NCBI GenBank assembly: GCA_946405135.1
Contig: CAMJGD010000004.1
Location: 62,001-126,000 of the forward strand
Direction: 5' to 3'
DNA: 64,000 nt
Origin: an uncultured Clostridiaceae bacterium
Lineage (GTDB): Bacteria; Bacillota; Clostridia; Clostridiales; Clostridiaceae
Both the position numbers and the translations under genes were made by a program. This document shows positions 26,472-35,287 of the stretch, piece after piece. The number at the start of each line of letters is the position of its first letter. The first letter of the stretch is position 1. The notes under the pieces are model-generated. The model searched no databases. It saw only the letters and a list, made by a program, of their open reading frames with translations, and had not been told where the DNA came from.

Positions 26472-26660
26472 TTAAAGCATACTATTTAATTTGTAAACTT
26501 GGCATTCAGCACTATGATAACGTTTAGATTTTGGCGAAGAAAAAAATTTTTTAGTTTTTTCATAAAACTTATGAAATATATTCAAATTCCGTTTAGGTTT
26601 ATTAAAACTTTTAATAATTCTTTTTGATGAAAAGTCCACATATACCACATTATTTCTCAT
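26472..26660 (-). CDS. Small basic hypothetical protein, 62 aa
   Basis: On the minus strand, ATG at 26660 has AAAGGTGG at proper spacing. The product starts MRNNVVYVDFSSKR and is rich in Lys, Phe and Ser (FYEKTKKFFSSPKSKRYH), with no membrane segment and one cysteine. I do not recognise it. The good start site and the lack of an overlapping gene support it as real. Confidence 0.5.
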   Translation of the reverse strand: MRNNVVYVDFSSKRIIKSFNKPKRNLNIFHKFYEKTKKFFSSPKSKRYHSAECQVYKLNSML

Positions 26661-26981
26661 AGTAAAACCACCTTTCAAATAGTATTTCTTAATATAATTA
26701 TACTACAAAATCTATGGAATGTTAAGAATATTTAGAAAAATAATTAATAATTAAATTGAAAAATCAAACATTATTTACATAATCTTAACTAAATTTATGA
26801 AATTATCATATATAATATATAATGAATAATGTAATACAATCTGTTATAATAGACTTGCATTTAAAATAGTATATAATGTAACTTTTAAAAGATAAATACA
26901 TAAAGTGCTGAATTTAAAAGTTATGTAAAATTTAAATTGCAAATTTTTATGTTACTAATTTTTGTTAGGAGGATAAAATAT

Positions 26982-27578
26982 ATGAAAAAAAAGATAGCAG
27001 GAACTATTTTAATAATATTAGGAGCAATTATAATAGCCTCAGCAGTATTTATGAGGTATTCTGCTGTAAAGAAACAGAAAGATATGATAACAAAATTTGA
27101 AAAAACTCTTAAAGATATGGGCGATAATGAAGTAAATAATGAGAAAAATGGGACAAGTTCTTCACCAAAGGATTCTCCAGACAAGGATGCGCTAAAAGCA
27201 ATAGCAATAATGGAGATTCCTAAAATTAATTTAGATGCAGCAGTAGCAGAAGGAACTGATGTAAACACATTAAGATATGCTATAGGACATTTTGAAGGTA
27301 CTGCTCTTCCAGGTAAGAAAGGAAATTTCTGCGTAGCTGGACATAGAAATTATACTTATAGTGAATACTTTAAAAAAGCTGATGAACTTACTAATGGAGA
27401 TGAAATAATATTAAAAACTAAAGAAGGAAACTACACTTATAAAGTTACAGATAAGAAAATAGTTGAACCTGAAGAAGTATCTGTTTTGAATCCAACAAAG
27501 GAAGCCACTATAACGATTGTAACTTGTACGCCTGGAGCAACTAAAAGGCTCATAATCAAAGGTGAACTTTCTAAATAG
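26982..27578 (+). CDS. Class D-type sortase
   Basis: A 198-residue membrane-anchored transpeptidase. One N-terminal helix (about residues 5-24) is followed by a Ser/Asp-rich linker and the sortase beta-barrel. Catalytic residues are visible: His in CVAGHRNYTY, Cys in IVTCTPGA and Arg in TKRLIIKG. Clostridial class D sortases attach LPxTG-like proteins to the wall; no substrate gene is seen in this window. ATG 26982 follows TAGGAGG. A terminator ends the unit. Confidence 0.88.
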   Translation: MKKKIAGTILIILGAIIIASAVFMRYSAVKKQKDMITKFEKTLKDMGDNEVNNEKNGTSSSPKDSPDKDALKAIAIMEIPKINLDAAVAEGTDVNTLRYAIGHFEGTALPGKKGNFCVAGHRNYTYSEYFKKADELTNGDEIILKTKEGNYTYKVTDKKIVEPEEVSVLNPTKEATITIVTCTPGATKRLIIKGELSK

Positions 27579-27591
27579 TAAACTTATAAGC

Positions 27592-27637
27592 AATTAAGGA
27601 TGTTTTTTAATTAAAATTATCCTTAATTAATTTTTTT
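27592..27637 (+). terminator. Terminator after sortase
   Basis: AATTAAGGAT (27592-27601) pairs with ATCCTTAATT (27619-27628), followed by T7. Confidence 0.8.
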
Positions 27638-28047
27638 AACTAAAAATATTGATTAAATAAGTTTAAAAAAGTTGTTTTTATGTTTATGGTAATATAAAAA
27701 TTAATTATCCACAAGGCATTGTGACTAATGTGGAAAAATATCCATAAAATGTATTTTAACTTATATAGTATTTTAACTAAAAATAAAGATAACATTATGT
27801 CGAAGTTAATACTTATGCGGTATTAATAATATAAAGAATATATAAGTATGTATCTTTATAGAATAAATATATGTTATTTTTTGCAATATTAAGTAATACT
27901 TATTATTAGTAGCAAGTAACAATTTGTCCACAGTACGCTTGTGGATAATGTTAATAATTTAAGACTCCTATGCTTTATTTATGGCTTATTTTATGGTATT
28001 ATATCCATTAGAATATAGATATTGGATATTGTAATGGGGGTTAAATT
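27638..28047. other. Intergenic DnaA-box cluster
   Basis: A 400-base gene-free stretch with four DnaA-box-like 9-mers: TTATCCACA at 27705-27713 (plus), TTTTCCACA at 27729-27737 (minus), TTGTCCACA at 27924-27932 (plus) and TTATCCACA at 27940-27948 (minus). Two are perfect consensus boxes and the pairs mirror each other. There is no dnaA, dnaN or rpmH gene nearby, so this is not the usual oriC. It may be a DnaA-titrating or regulatory cluster. Confidence 0.6.
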
Positions 28048-28965
28048 ATGTGGATTATAGTATTAATTATAGTTTTAATAGTAGCCGCTTATGCTTTGGT
28101 ATCTTATTTTTTTTCTCAAGTGGTTACAAGAAAAATTGATACAGAAGAACAAATGTATAGAGAGCTTGCAGAAAGAGGAGTATTTGATAGAAAATATTTT
28201 GAACAGCTAAATAAAGAAGAAGTATATATAAAATCTAAAGATGGATTAAAATTAAGAGGTATGTATATAAAATGTGATGAACCTTCCAATAAAACTATGG
28301 TAATTGTCCATGGTATAACTGTAGGATTATTATGGTCAGTAAGATATATAGATATATTTTTAAAAAATGGATGGAATGTGCTTATATACGATCAAAGAAG
28401 GCATGCTAAAAGTGAGGGAAAATATTCTACCTATGGATATTATGAAAAAGATGATCTTGATCTTTGGATAAATTGGCTAATAAATAAAAAAGGTGAAAAT
28501 GAAATAATAGGACTACATGGTGAATCTATGGGTGCAGCAACGGTAATAGAATATGCAGGTATCAACAAATATGCCAGATTTATCATAGCTGATTGTGCTT
28601 TTTCAGATTTAAATGAGCTTTTAACACGGAAAGTAAAAGATGAATACCATGGATTATTATATCCAGTGGTGTGGTTAAGCAGTTTACGCTCTAAAAGAAA
28701 AGCTAAATTCTATTTTAAATGGGTTAGTCCAATAGAAGTAGTAAAAAGCACAGATATTCCTATTATGTTCATTCATGGAAATAAAGATACTTTTGTACCT
28801 TGGGATATGAGCGTAAAAATGTATAATGCTAAAACTAAGGGAATTAAAAAATTGTATTTGGCAGAAGGAGCAGCACATGCAAGATCTATAGAGGTAGATA
28901 AAGAAAAATATGAAAAAGAAGTTATGGAATTTGTGGATGAAGTTCTTTCAAAAGAAATTTTGTAA
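28048..28965 (+). CDS. Membrane-anchored alpha/beta hydrolase (YqkD-like)
   Basis: A 305-residue serine hydrolase. One N-terminal helix (about residues 2-22) probably anchors it outside-in. The fold is clear: VIVHGITVGLLWS oxyanion region, nucleophile elbow GLHGESMGAATV (Ser about 168), Asp in FIHGNKDTFVPW, and His in AEGAAHARS. It resembles the YqkD/BAAT-like hydrolases. The substrate is not known. It starts at ATG after GGGGG. The DnaA-box cluster lies directly upstream. Confidence 0.82.
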   Translation: MWIIVLIIVLIVAAYALVSYFFSQVVTRKIDTEEQMYRELAERGVFDRKYFEQLNKEEVYIKSKDGLKLRGMYIKCDEPSNKTMVIVHGITVGLLWSVRYIDIFLKNGWNVLIYDQRRHAKSEGKYSTYGYYEKDDLDLWINWLINKKGENEIIGLHGESMGAATVIEYAGINKYARFIIADCAFSDLNELLTRKVKDEYHGLLYPVVWLSSLRSKRKAKFYFKWVSPIEVVKSTDIPIMFIHGNKDTFVPWDMSVKMYNAKTKGIKKLYLAEGAAHARSIEVDKEKYEKEVMEFVDEVLSKEIL

Positions 28966-29129
28966 ATATTATAAACTTGTTTGGAATGTTTTACATGTAA
29001 ATATATTATACTGCATTGAATAATAGTAATAACAAAGGAAACCATATAATATGTTTATATTAGTAGATATGAATTTTAAAAATTAAAGTATTATTTTAAA
29101 ATATTTATGTAATATGGAGTGAATTCTAT

Positions 29130-30077
29130 ATGAAAATAAAAAAATCTACTCTAGTAAGTATTTTAATGGTTATTGCTATAATCATTACCATTGGTATAGG
29201 AAAATCAAATAGTAAAATTAAACAAAACAAATTAATCACTAAGGCTTTGCAGTCTGAAAAACAGAAAAAAGAAAATACGAATGATAAGGAAAAAATGGAT
29301 AAAGATATTAATGCATCGAAAACAGAAGTAAAAGAAAAGAATGTAGGTAAGAAAAAAGAAGAACCTAAAAGGAGTTTCGAAGGTATTCCATTAAAAGGTA
29401 ATGAAAGAGGCGTTCCAATAATATATTACCATTCTGTAGATGATTCTGCGAATAACAATGAACTTATAATATCAAAAGGAAAATTTAGATCACATATGCA
29501 ATATTTAAAAGATATGGGATACACTACTCTAACTATAGATGAGCTATATGACTATATAAAAAATAATGTTAAGATTCCAGAAAAATCTGTGCTTATAAGT
29601 TTTGATGATGGATATAGAGATAATTACACAAACGCTTATCCAATTTTAAAAGAGTTTGGTTATAAGGCAACTATTTTTGTAATAACCGATATGGTGGATA
29701 ATCATGATTACTATCTTACCAGTGCACAAATAAAAGAAATGTCACAGAATGGAATAGATATACAAAGTCATACAACTAATCATAAAAAGTTAGGTGAAAG
29801 CAGTAAAGTAGAACAATTAGAGGCTTTAAAAAATTCCAAAGAAAGCCTTGAAAAAATTTTAAATAAAAAAATAGAATTTATAGCCTATCCTTATGGAAAC
29901 TATAATAATAATACTATTGAAGCAGTAAAGGAAGCAGGCTATAAAATGGCTTTTACTACAAAAGAAGGTTGGGGAGATGTAAGTGATAATATTTATAAAA
30001 TAGATAGAGTATATATTAGTGCTTTTGCAGATAAGAAGACTTTTATAAATAAATTAACAGTTCCTCAAAATAGATAG
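29130..30077 (+). CDS. Secreted polysaccharide deacetylase (CE4 family)
   Basis: A 315-residue enzyme. An N-terminal helix (residues about 8-25) is followed by a Lys/Glu-rich linker (to about 85) and a NodB-type domain: GVPIIYYHSV, ISFDDGYRDNY (metal-binding Asp pair), IDIQSHTTNH (the two metal-ligand His in SHTTNH) and FIAYPYGNY. It removes acetyl groups from wall or exopolysaccharide amino sugars on the cell surface. The layout is like PgaB/IcaB or YheN-type deacetylases. ATG with a weak ATGGAGTG site. A perfect convergent hairpin lies between it and the next gene. Confidence 0.87.
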   Translation: MKIKKSTLVSILMVIAIIITIGIGKSNSKIKQNKLITKALQSEKQKKENTNDKEKMDKDINASKTEVKEKNVGKKKEEPKRSFEGIPLKGNERGVPIIYYHSVDDSANNNELIISKGKFRSHMQYLKDMGYTTLTIDELYDYIKNNVKIPEKSVLISFDDGYRDNYTNAYPILKEFGYKATIFVITDMVDNHDYYLTSAQIKEMSQNGIDIQSHTTNHKKLGESSKVEQLEALKNSKESLEKILNKKIEFIAYPYGNYNNNTIEAVKEAGYKMAFTTKEGWGDVSDNIYKIDRVYISAFADKKTFINKLTVPQNR

Positions 30078-30117
30078 ATAAAAAACAAGTTTAAAGATGT
30101 TTAAGTTCATGAAATTT

Positions 30118-30157
30118 GCTTGCATCTAAAAATTATTAATAATTTTTAGATGCAAGC
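30118..30157. terminator. Bidirectional terminator hairpin, 20-bp arms
   Basis: GCTTGCATCTAAAAATTATT is followed directly by its exact complement. It sits between convergent genes with T runs on both sides. Confidence 0.8.
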
Positions 30158-30162
30158 TTTAG

Positions 30163-31050
30163 TTATTTTGAAGCTTCTTCAGTTTTAGATGATGAGGCAA
30201 TAAGTTTGTTTAATTCAATCATTTCTATTTTAGTAAGATATCTCCAATGCCCCATGGGAAGAAACTCTAATTTGATATTCATTATCCTTATTCGTTCTAA
30301 TTTTTTAACTTCATAGCCTAAGACTTGACACATTCTTCTTATCTGCCTATTAAGTCCTTGAGTTAATATGATTCTAAAAATATATTTACTTTCTTTTCGA
30401 ACATAACATTTTTTTGTTATGGTTTCTAGTATTTCAACACCATTAGACATTTTGCTTACAAATTCTTGGGTAATAGGTTTATCTACTGTTACTATGTATT
30501 CTTTCTCATGATTATTTCCAGCTCTTAAAATCTTATTTACTATATCTCCATCATTGGTTAGTAGTATTAGTCCTTGAGAATCCTTATCTAGTCTTCCAAT
30601 GGGAAATATTCTTTTTTCATAACCAACAAAATCAACTATGTTACCCTTAACATTGTGTTCAGTAGTGCAAGTTATACCTACAGGTTTATTAAGAGCTATG
30701 TATACAGAATCTTCTTTTTTACCTACAGGTTTTCTATCTATACATATATCTTGTCCTTCAAGTACCTTACTGCCCATAAGCGCTATTTTACCATCTATAG
30801 TAACTCTCCCTTGATCAATTAGTTTATCAGCTTCTCTCCTAGAACAAATTCCAGTATCACTTATATATTTATTTAATCGTATATAATTTTTAGTTTCTGA
30901 ATGAAAAATTATATTTGGATTATCTTTATGGATTTTAGACTTTTTTTTATGATTGTCTTTACCTTTTTTTATTAATTCTAAATTAGATTTTTGTTTTTTC
31001 ATAGAATAAGCTTTGAAGCTAACTCCTTTCTGTTTCATATGTAATAACAC
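30163..31050 (-). CDS. 23S rRNA pseudouridine synthase (RluB/E/F family, RluF-like)
   Basis: Converts a uridine in 23S rRNA to pseudouridine. An N-terminal Lys-rich extension (about 50 residues) precedes an S4 RNA-binding domain ([17 protein letters not shown]) and the catalytic domain with the motif [20 protein letters not shown], where the Asp of GRLDKDS is the nucleophile, then [16 protein letters not shown]. The start is uncertain: GTG 31050, ATG 31038 and ATG 31002 are in frame; AAAGGAG lies about 20 bases before the last, which is too far. The extended N-terminus is unusual and may not all be translated. Confidence 0.85.
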   Translation of the reverse strand: MLLHMKQKGVSFKAYSMKKQKSNLELIKKGKDNHKKKSKIHKDNPNIIFHSETKNYIRLNKYISDTGICSRREADKLIDQGRVTIDGKIALMGSKVLEGQDICIDRKPVGKKEDSVYIALNKPVGITCTTEHNVKGNIVDFVGYEKRIFPIGRLDKDSQGLILLTNDGDIVNKILRAGNNHEKEYIVTVDKPITQEFVSKMSNGVEILETITKKCYVRKESKYIFRIILTQGLNRQIRRMCQVLGYEVKKLERIRIMNIKLEFLPMGHWRYLTKIEMIELNKLIASSSKTEEASK

Positions 31051-31760
31051 TATTTTGCCTTATGAAATTATTTAATTTTAATTTATAATTTATGTTCTCA
31101 TGTTTATATTGTTTATTAGTATTTGAAAATTTTTTATTTGACTCAACTATAGAAATATATATTCCAAACAAACATGTTATAGTTTTCCAAAAGTCAATGC
31201 CTAAGAAACAGCATCTAAATATGTCACAGTGTATCCAAGGGCTCAATTGCTAAAAATGTACATACTATTTCTATAACTATGATACAAATAATTCTTTTTC
31301 AAAGATTGGATGGCGATACGCCCCCAACAGATAACAGCTTAAATCCTATTGCAAAAGGATGGTTTTGTGTAGCAATGCTACTTATTTTAATTAACATACT
31401 TTTCCACTAATATATAATCACAGATTAAATATTATATTGGTATGGGCGATTTTACCTTCAAACTTACTGTATTTATCTTTATATTAGTAGCATTATTGTA
31501 GCATAAAGCCAAAATTCATTCAAATACTAACATTTGTTTAAAATAGAGCTAAAAATAAAAGTTTCTAGGATTAGAGTAAAACTTACTTTATATTAATTAA
31601 AATTTATAATTATAATTGGGATAATAATTAATAATAAATTAATAGATAATGTATAAATTTATATAGGAGAATATAGAAATATGTTTATTAAAGTAATAAT
31701 TAAAAAAGAATTAGAGAATATTAAAGGATATTAAAGGATATATATTATTAATTAAAAATC
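31051..31760. other. Long intergenic region with possible decayed coding on the minus strand
   Basis: No intact gene. Read on the minus strand, short blocks such as HPFAIGFKLLSVGGVSPSNL (around 31300-31370) and ALGYTVTYLDAVS (around 31190-31235) look protein-like, but are broken by stops. Near 31715-31740 there is a short direct repeat of ATTAAAGGAT. The rest is plain AT-rich sequence. Confidence 0.3.
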
Positions 31761-31763
31761 GTA

Positions 31764-31792
31764 TTGCAATAATGAAATAGTAGATGTATAAT
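31764..31792 (+). promoter_or_regulatory. Promoter of the glutaredoxin-like gene
   Basis: TTGCAA (31764-31769) and TATAAT (31787-31792) with a 17-base spacer; the operator palindrome overlaps its -10 and start site. Confidence 0.65.
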
Positions 31793-31823
31793 TATAATAT
31801 ACCACATAGGGGTATATTATAAT
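31791..31823. promoter_or_regulatory. 33-bp palindromic operator, CsoR/CstR-like core
   Basis: Thirteen-base arms ATTATAATATACC and GGTATATTATAAT match perfectly around ACATAGG. The inner part, ATACC-N-GGGTAT, resembles operators of the CsoR/CstR family (copper or persulfide sensors). It overlaps the -10 and start of transcription, so it would repress. Confidence 0.55.
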
Positions 31824-31852
31824 TGTTTATGAAATAAGAGGAGGAATTTGAT

Positions 31853-32080
31853 ATGAAGAAAATAGTAATTTACACATCAGATACATGTCCACATTGTATA
31901 AGCGCAAAAGAGTTTTTTAAGAATAATAATATTTCTTTTGAGGAAAAAAATGTTAAGGAGGCTATTAACAGAAAAGAACTAATGTCTATGGGAATAATGA
32001 GTGTACCTGTTATAAAAATAGACGAGGATATGGTGGTAGGATTTGATAGAGAAAAAGTAGAGTCTCTTTTAAACAAATAA
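31853..32080 (+). CDS. Glutaredoxin-like thiol protein with CPHC motif
   Basis: A 75-residue thioredoxin-fold protein: beta strand KIVIYTSD, active site TCPHC (Cys 12 and 15), VKEAINRKELMSMGIMSVPVIKID with the conserved cis-proline in SVPV, and a C-terminal helix. The length fits NrdH/glutaredoxin-like proteins, but the active site is CPHC rather than CPYC. It acts as a thiol-disulfide or persulfide carrier in the cytoplasm. ATG after GAGGAGG. The operator overlapping its promoter suggests induction by a reactive sulfur or metal signal. Its 3' end is 17 bases from the IS element. Confidence 0.85.
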   Translation: MKKIVIYTSDTCPHCISAKEFFKNNNISFEEKNVKEAINRKELMSMGIMSVPVIKIDEDMVVGFDREKVESLLNK

Positions 32081-32245
32081 GTAGGTATTCGAGGATAAGG
32101 GGCTGTCGCATTAAGAATAAATACTACAATATATTGTGCAAATTTTAAATTTGCAAATCGATATAGTGCATGTAAATTGATATGCTCCCTTCTAGGTAGA
32201 TAAGTGAAATAATAAAAACTTGTTTGCTTAGGAGGGAGCATTTTT

Positions 32246-32916
32246 ATGTCAAAAATGAATATTAGTCCAGAAGAGAAAATAGCTGCTGTGAAAAGTTTTC
32301 TTAATGGAGAAGGTAGCCAACGAAGTATAGCAGTTCACTTAGGTATTAGTTTCAATCATTCCAACAATGGATACGAAATTACAAAAGTATGGGAATGGAT
32401 GCATTTACAATGAGGGGTAATAAAAAATACTCATCTGAATTAAAGTTAAGTGCAGTTAAAGATTACTTATCTGGCCTCGGTTCCCAAGATGATATCTGCT
32501 TAATATATGGAATTCGTTCAAGACACAAACTACAGCAATGGATTATGAAGTATAATAGTCATGAAGAGTTAAAAACTTCTGGAACTGGAGGGACAACTAT
32601 CATGAGCAAAGGAAGAAAAACTATGTACGAAGAACGTATTGAAATAATCCAGTATTGTATTGAACATAAAAACAATTATGCTAAAACAGCAGAGAAATAT
32701 CAGGTATCTTACCAACAAGTTTATTCATGGGTAAAGAAATATGAATCTGCAGATGTTGAAGCACTTGTAGATCGAAGAGGTAGAACAAAACCGGAAGCAG
32801 ATATGACGGAGCTTGAAAAATTGCGAGCTGAAAATAGACTTTTAAAAGCAGAAAACAAACGTAAGGAAATGGAGATGGCGTTCTTAAAAAAACTCGACGA
32901 GATAGAAAGGAGATGA
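32246..32916 (+). pseudogene. IS3-family transposase orfA, frameshifted
   Basis: The frame starts at ATG 32246 (MSKMNISPEEKIAAVKSFLN) and runs to a stop near 32408, but the continuing protein (FQQWIRNYKSMGMDAFTMRG and on) is in another frame; the change falls around 32350-32365. The rest, readable from 32389, contains helix-turn-helix repeats (GSQDDICLIYGIRSRHKLQQ; NYAKTAEKYQVSYQQVYSWV) and a leucine-zipper-like tail to 32916. It would bind the element ends. It is truncated without the first 37 or so residues. Confidence 0.85.
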
Positions 32917-33811
32917 TTCTAAGCCAGGTTCAGAATGAAAAGATTTACTTGGCAATTCAAGAAATACATGACGAAAAAGGATGCTCTATCGCAGAACTTT
33001 GTAGATTTGACGGAATCTCACGTTCAGCCTACTATAAATGGCTAAATCGTAAAGAAAGTAAAAGTGAGCAGTTTAATCAAGCACTACTACCACTGATTAA
33101 AGATGCATATGAAGAAAAAGGTGGAATCCTTGGTTACAGACAGATGACAATAAAGTTGAATGGAGAGAATGATTTTCATATCAATCAAAAACGAATTTAT
33201 AGACTCATGCAAATACTAAACCTCAGATCTGTTTGTAGACGAAAGAGGAAGAATTATGTTAAATCAACACCAAAAGTCACAGCTGAAAATGTGTTGAACC
33301 GAGAATTCACAGCTGATAACTTTGGACAAAAGTGGCTACCGATGTAACAGAAATGAAGTATGGGACAAGCAACAAAGCATACTTAAGTGCAATCCTAGAT
33401 TTAGGAGATAAGAGCATCGTTTCTTTTGTAATCGGTCACTCAAACAATAATGGTCTTGTATTTAAAACCTTTGACATAGCTCATGAAGAGTATCCTGATG
33501 TCAAACCAATCTTCCATAGTGATCGAGGATTTCAATATACGACAAAAACATTTAAGAAGAAACTTGATGATGCAGGAATGACACAAAGCATGTCTAGAGT
33601 ATCAAGATGCATTGACAATGGACCAATGGAAGCATTCTGGGGGATGTTAAAATCAGAAATGTATTATCTTAAAACTTTTAATTCATACAATGAACTGGAA
33701 CAAGCAGTCATTGATTACATAGATTATTACAACAATGGTCGCTATCAAAAACGCCTTAACTGTATGACGCCATTAGAATATAGAGAATATCTAAAACACA
33801 AAGTAGCATAA
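32913..33811 (+). pseudogene. IS3-family transposase orfB (DDE), frameshifted
   Basis: The first frame (32913-33347) carries an HTH_21 domain (CSIAELCRFDGISRSAYYKW) and stops after GQKWLPM. The catalytic domain continues in another frame from 33332 with ATDVTEMKYG (first Asp), FHSDRGFQY (second Asp) and DNGPMEAFWGMLKSE (Glu). One missing G at about 33335 (TGGCT instead of TGGGCT) explains the break. Both ORFs of this copy are thus disrupted, so it cannot move by itself. Confidence 0.88.
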
Positions 33812-34064
33812 AAATATCTCCAACCATACAACCATGGTTGGAGATACCAAAACTTTTTGTTTTTTCATCTGTCTACTTGACAGGGAGCAGTTCAAATTCA
33901 TTAGTGCTACAGCCCCTTTTGTGCAATTTAAATTAAATTTAATAATCTTTATAAAAGTTACGAAATATAGAATAACTTATAAACGGTCTTTTTTTATTTA
34001 ATCCTTATTAGAGAATAAAGATTAAATAAAAAATAGTAATACTAGAGCGATGTCTTCTGTTTAT

Positions 34065-35087
34065 CTAATCTTTATTGGAGTCAATATCATATTCATTACC
34101 ATTATTGTTTATGCGAGCATCAATTTTATTTTCCTTGATAAATTTTATGGTAGATTTAAGTTCTTCATCCTTTAATGTATTCCCATTTATGTATATATAA
34201 ATGGGGTATTTTTTATCTATAATTTTCATTTCTTTTCCTCTATACAATATAGTTTTAAGGTATTCGTCTATAGGCTTTTTATCTATGTTTATGGAGCTTG
34301 CAATTTCTTTACCTTTAGAGTTTGTTCCTTTGCATGAAACAACTTGATTAAATCTATTTACTTCCATTTTAACTGATGCATTCATATCCATAACTATAGT
34401 TATATAGGGCTGTTTATAAATAGCTAAAGCTATAAGGCTTAAAAACAGTAATGAAAATATGCTTACCAGTACAGGGTAAAAGTATATTTTCATACTTTTA
34501 GAGACCTTACCTATGATGATACTTCCAACTTTTGAAGACTCGGATTGAACATCAACCTTTATCTTTTTAAAATCTCCAGAAGATGTCATTATATAGGCAG
34601 TTTTACCTTTAATTTTGAGAACTGTCCCCGTATTTTGGTTGTCCACTACAGAAAAAAAGTTTTCATTTTCATAATCATTATCATTAAGCTTGATGTTTAA
34701 ATAATTTTTTAAATTAGAATACCGTTTTTTTGATACTATTAGTAAGTAGGCTATTAAGTAACTTTCCCATTTTTCAATAAAAGCTTTAGATTCATAGGTA
34801 AAGTTAGCTAACTTTTTTACAGGTAGAGATCTATTTTTTCTTATATAGGTATAGATCTTTTCATCATCTAAAATAGCATAAGCTATGTTTAAAATTAGAT
34901 TTTTTGTTTCAATATTGGGACTTAAGCGGCATAAACTTTTTAAATTTATGTTAAACAGGGTTAATTCTTTTAAAAATAAAGATATTTCTTCAGAAAGTTC
35001 TTCTATAGTATTCTCTTCTAAAGATATAAGATTAGGTTTGTAATAAAAACTATATTTATTTTTTATAAGAAAGAAATTTTGGTCCAT
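34065..35087 (-). CDS. SigI C-terminal-like domain fused to an RsgI-type anti-sigma membrane protein
   Basis: A 340-residue protein. Residues about 25-135 align by eye with the C-terminal part of sigma factor SigI: LKELTLFNINLKSLCRLSP, then LPVKKLANFTYESKAFIEKW and a YLIAYLLIV...YSNLKNYL ending, where SigI has LPVKQLEQLVSVSRKTIERN and YLKDYL. Next is an RsgI N-terminal domain (GTVLKIKGKTAYIMTSSGDFKKI, about 150-173), one membrane helix (about 203-225) and an outside domain with VMDMNASVKMEVNRF. RsgI proteins have Asn-Pro at the self-cleavage site; here it is Asn-Ala. No sigI gene is adjacent. ATG 35087 follows AGAGGTG. Function inferred: signalling across the membrane. Confidence 0.72.
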   Translation of the reverse strand: MDQNFFLIKNKYSFYYKPNLISLEENTIEELSEEISLFLKELTLFNINLKSLCRLSPNIETKNLILNIAYAILDDEKIYTYIRKNRSLPVKKLANFTYESKAFIEKWESYLIAYLLIVSKKRYSNLKNYLNIKLNDNDYENENFFSVVDNQNTGTVLKIKGKTAYIMTSSGDFKKIKVDVQSESSKVGSIIIGKVSKSMKIYFYPVLVSIFSLLFLSLIALAIYKQPYITIVMDMNASVKMEVNRFNQVVSCKGTNSKGKEIASSINIDKKPIDEYLKTILYRGKEMKIIDKKYPIYIYINGNTLKDEELKSTIKFIKENKIDARINNNGNEYDIDSNKD

Positions 35088-35287
35088 ATGTAGCACCTCT
35101 AAACTATTTATATAATACTATGTTAAATTGTAAGTATAATAAAATCAAGGTATTTATCTCGTAGAAGAGTATAATGAAGAATTTTAGGAAAGAATAAAGG
35201 TATAAAAATTTATTGTGAAATATTTTTTAATAAATTTAAAAGGAGGAAAAGTTACAGGTACATAAATTGCATTGTAGCGAAAAAATC

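Larger units (their letters stand above)
32097..33918 (+). mobile_element. IS3-family insertion sequence (IS150-like), inactive
   Basis: Terminal inverted repeats are visible: AAGGGGCTGTCGCATTAA at 32097-32114 against the complement of TTAGTGCTACAGCCCCTT at 33901-33918 (two mismatches). Inside are an orfA with helix-turn-helix domains and an orfB with HTH_21 and a DDE integrase domain, each with a frameshift. No clear target-site duplication is seen, so the ends may have decayed. Confidence 0.85.

Noticed and set aside
27638..28047. Chromosomal origin of replication
   Set aside because: DnaA boxes are present, but dnaA, dnaN, rpmH or gyrase genes are absent and the flanking genes are unrelated to oriC.
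31019..31246. 75-codon minus-strand frame overlapping the start of the pseudouridine synthase gene
   Set aside because: No start signal and it overlaps a real gene; probably chance or part of a decayed gene.
32040..33940. Target-site duplication at the IS3-family element
   Set aside because: The bases next to the two terminal repeats do not match, so none can be claimed.
34615..34632. Inverted GGGACAGTT core in the RsgI-like gene as an inserted repeat
   Set aside because: The codons encode GTVLK of the normal RsgI N-terminal motif, so chance identity is at least as likely.
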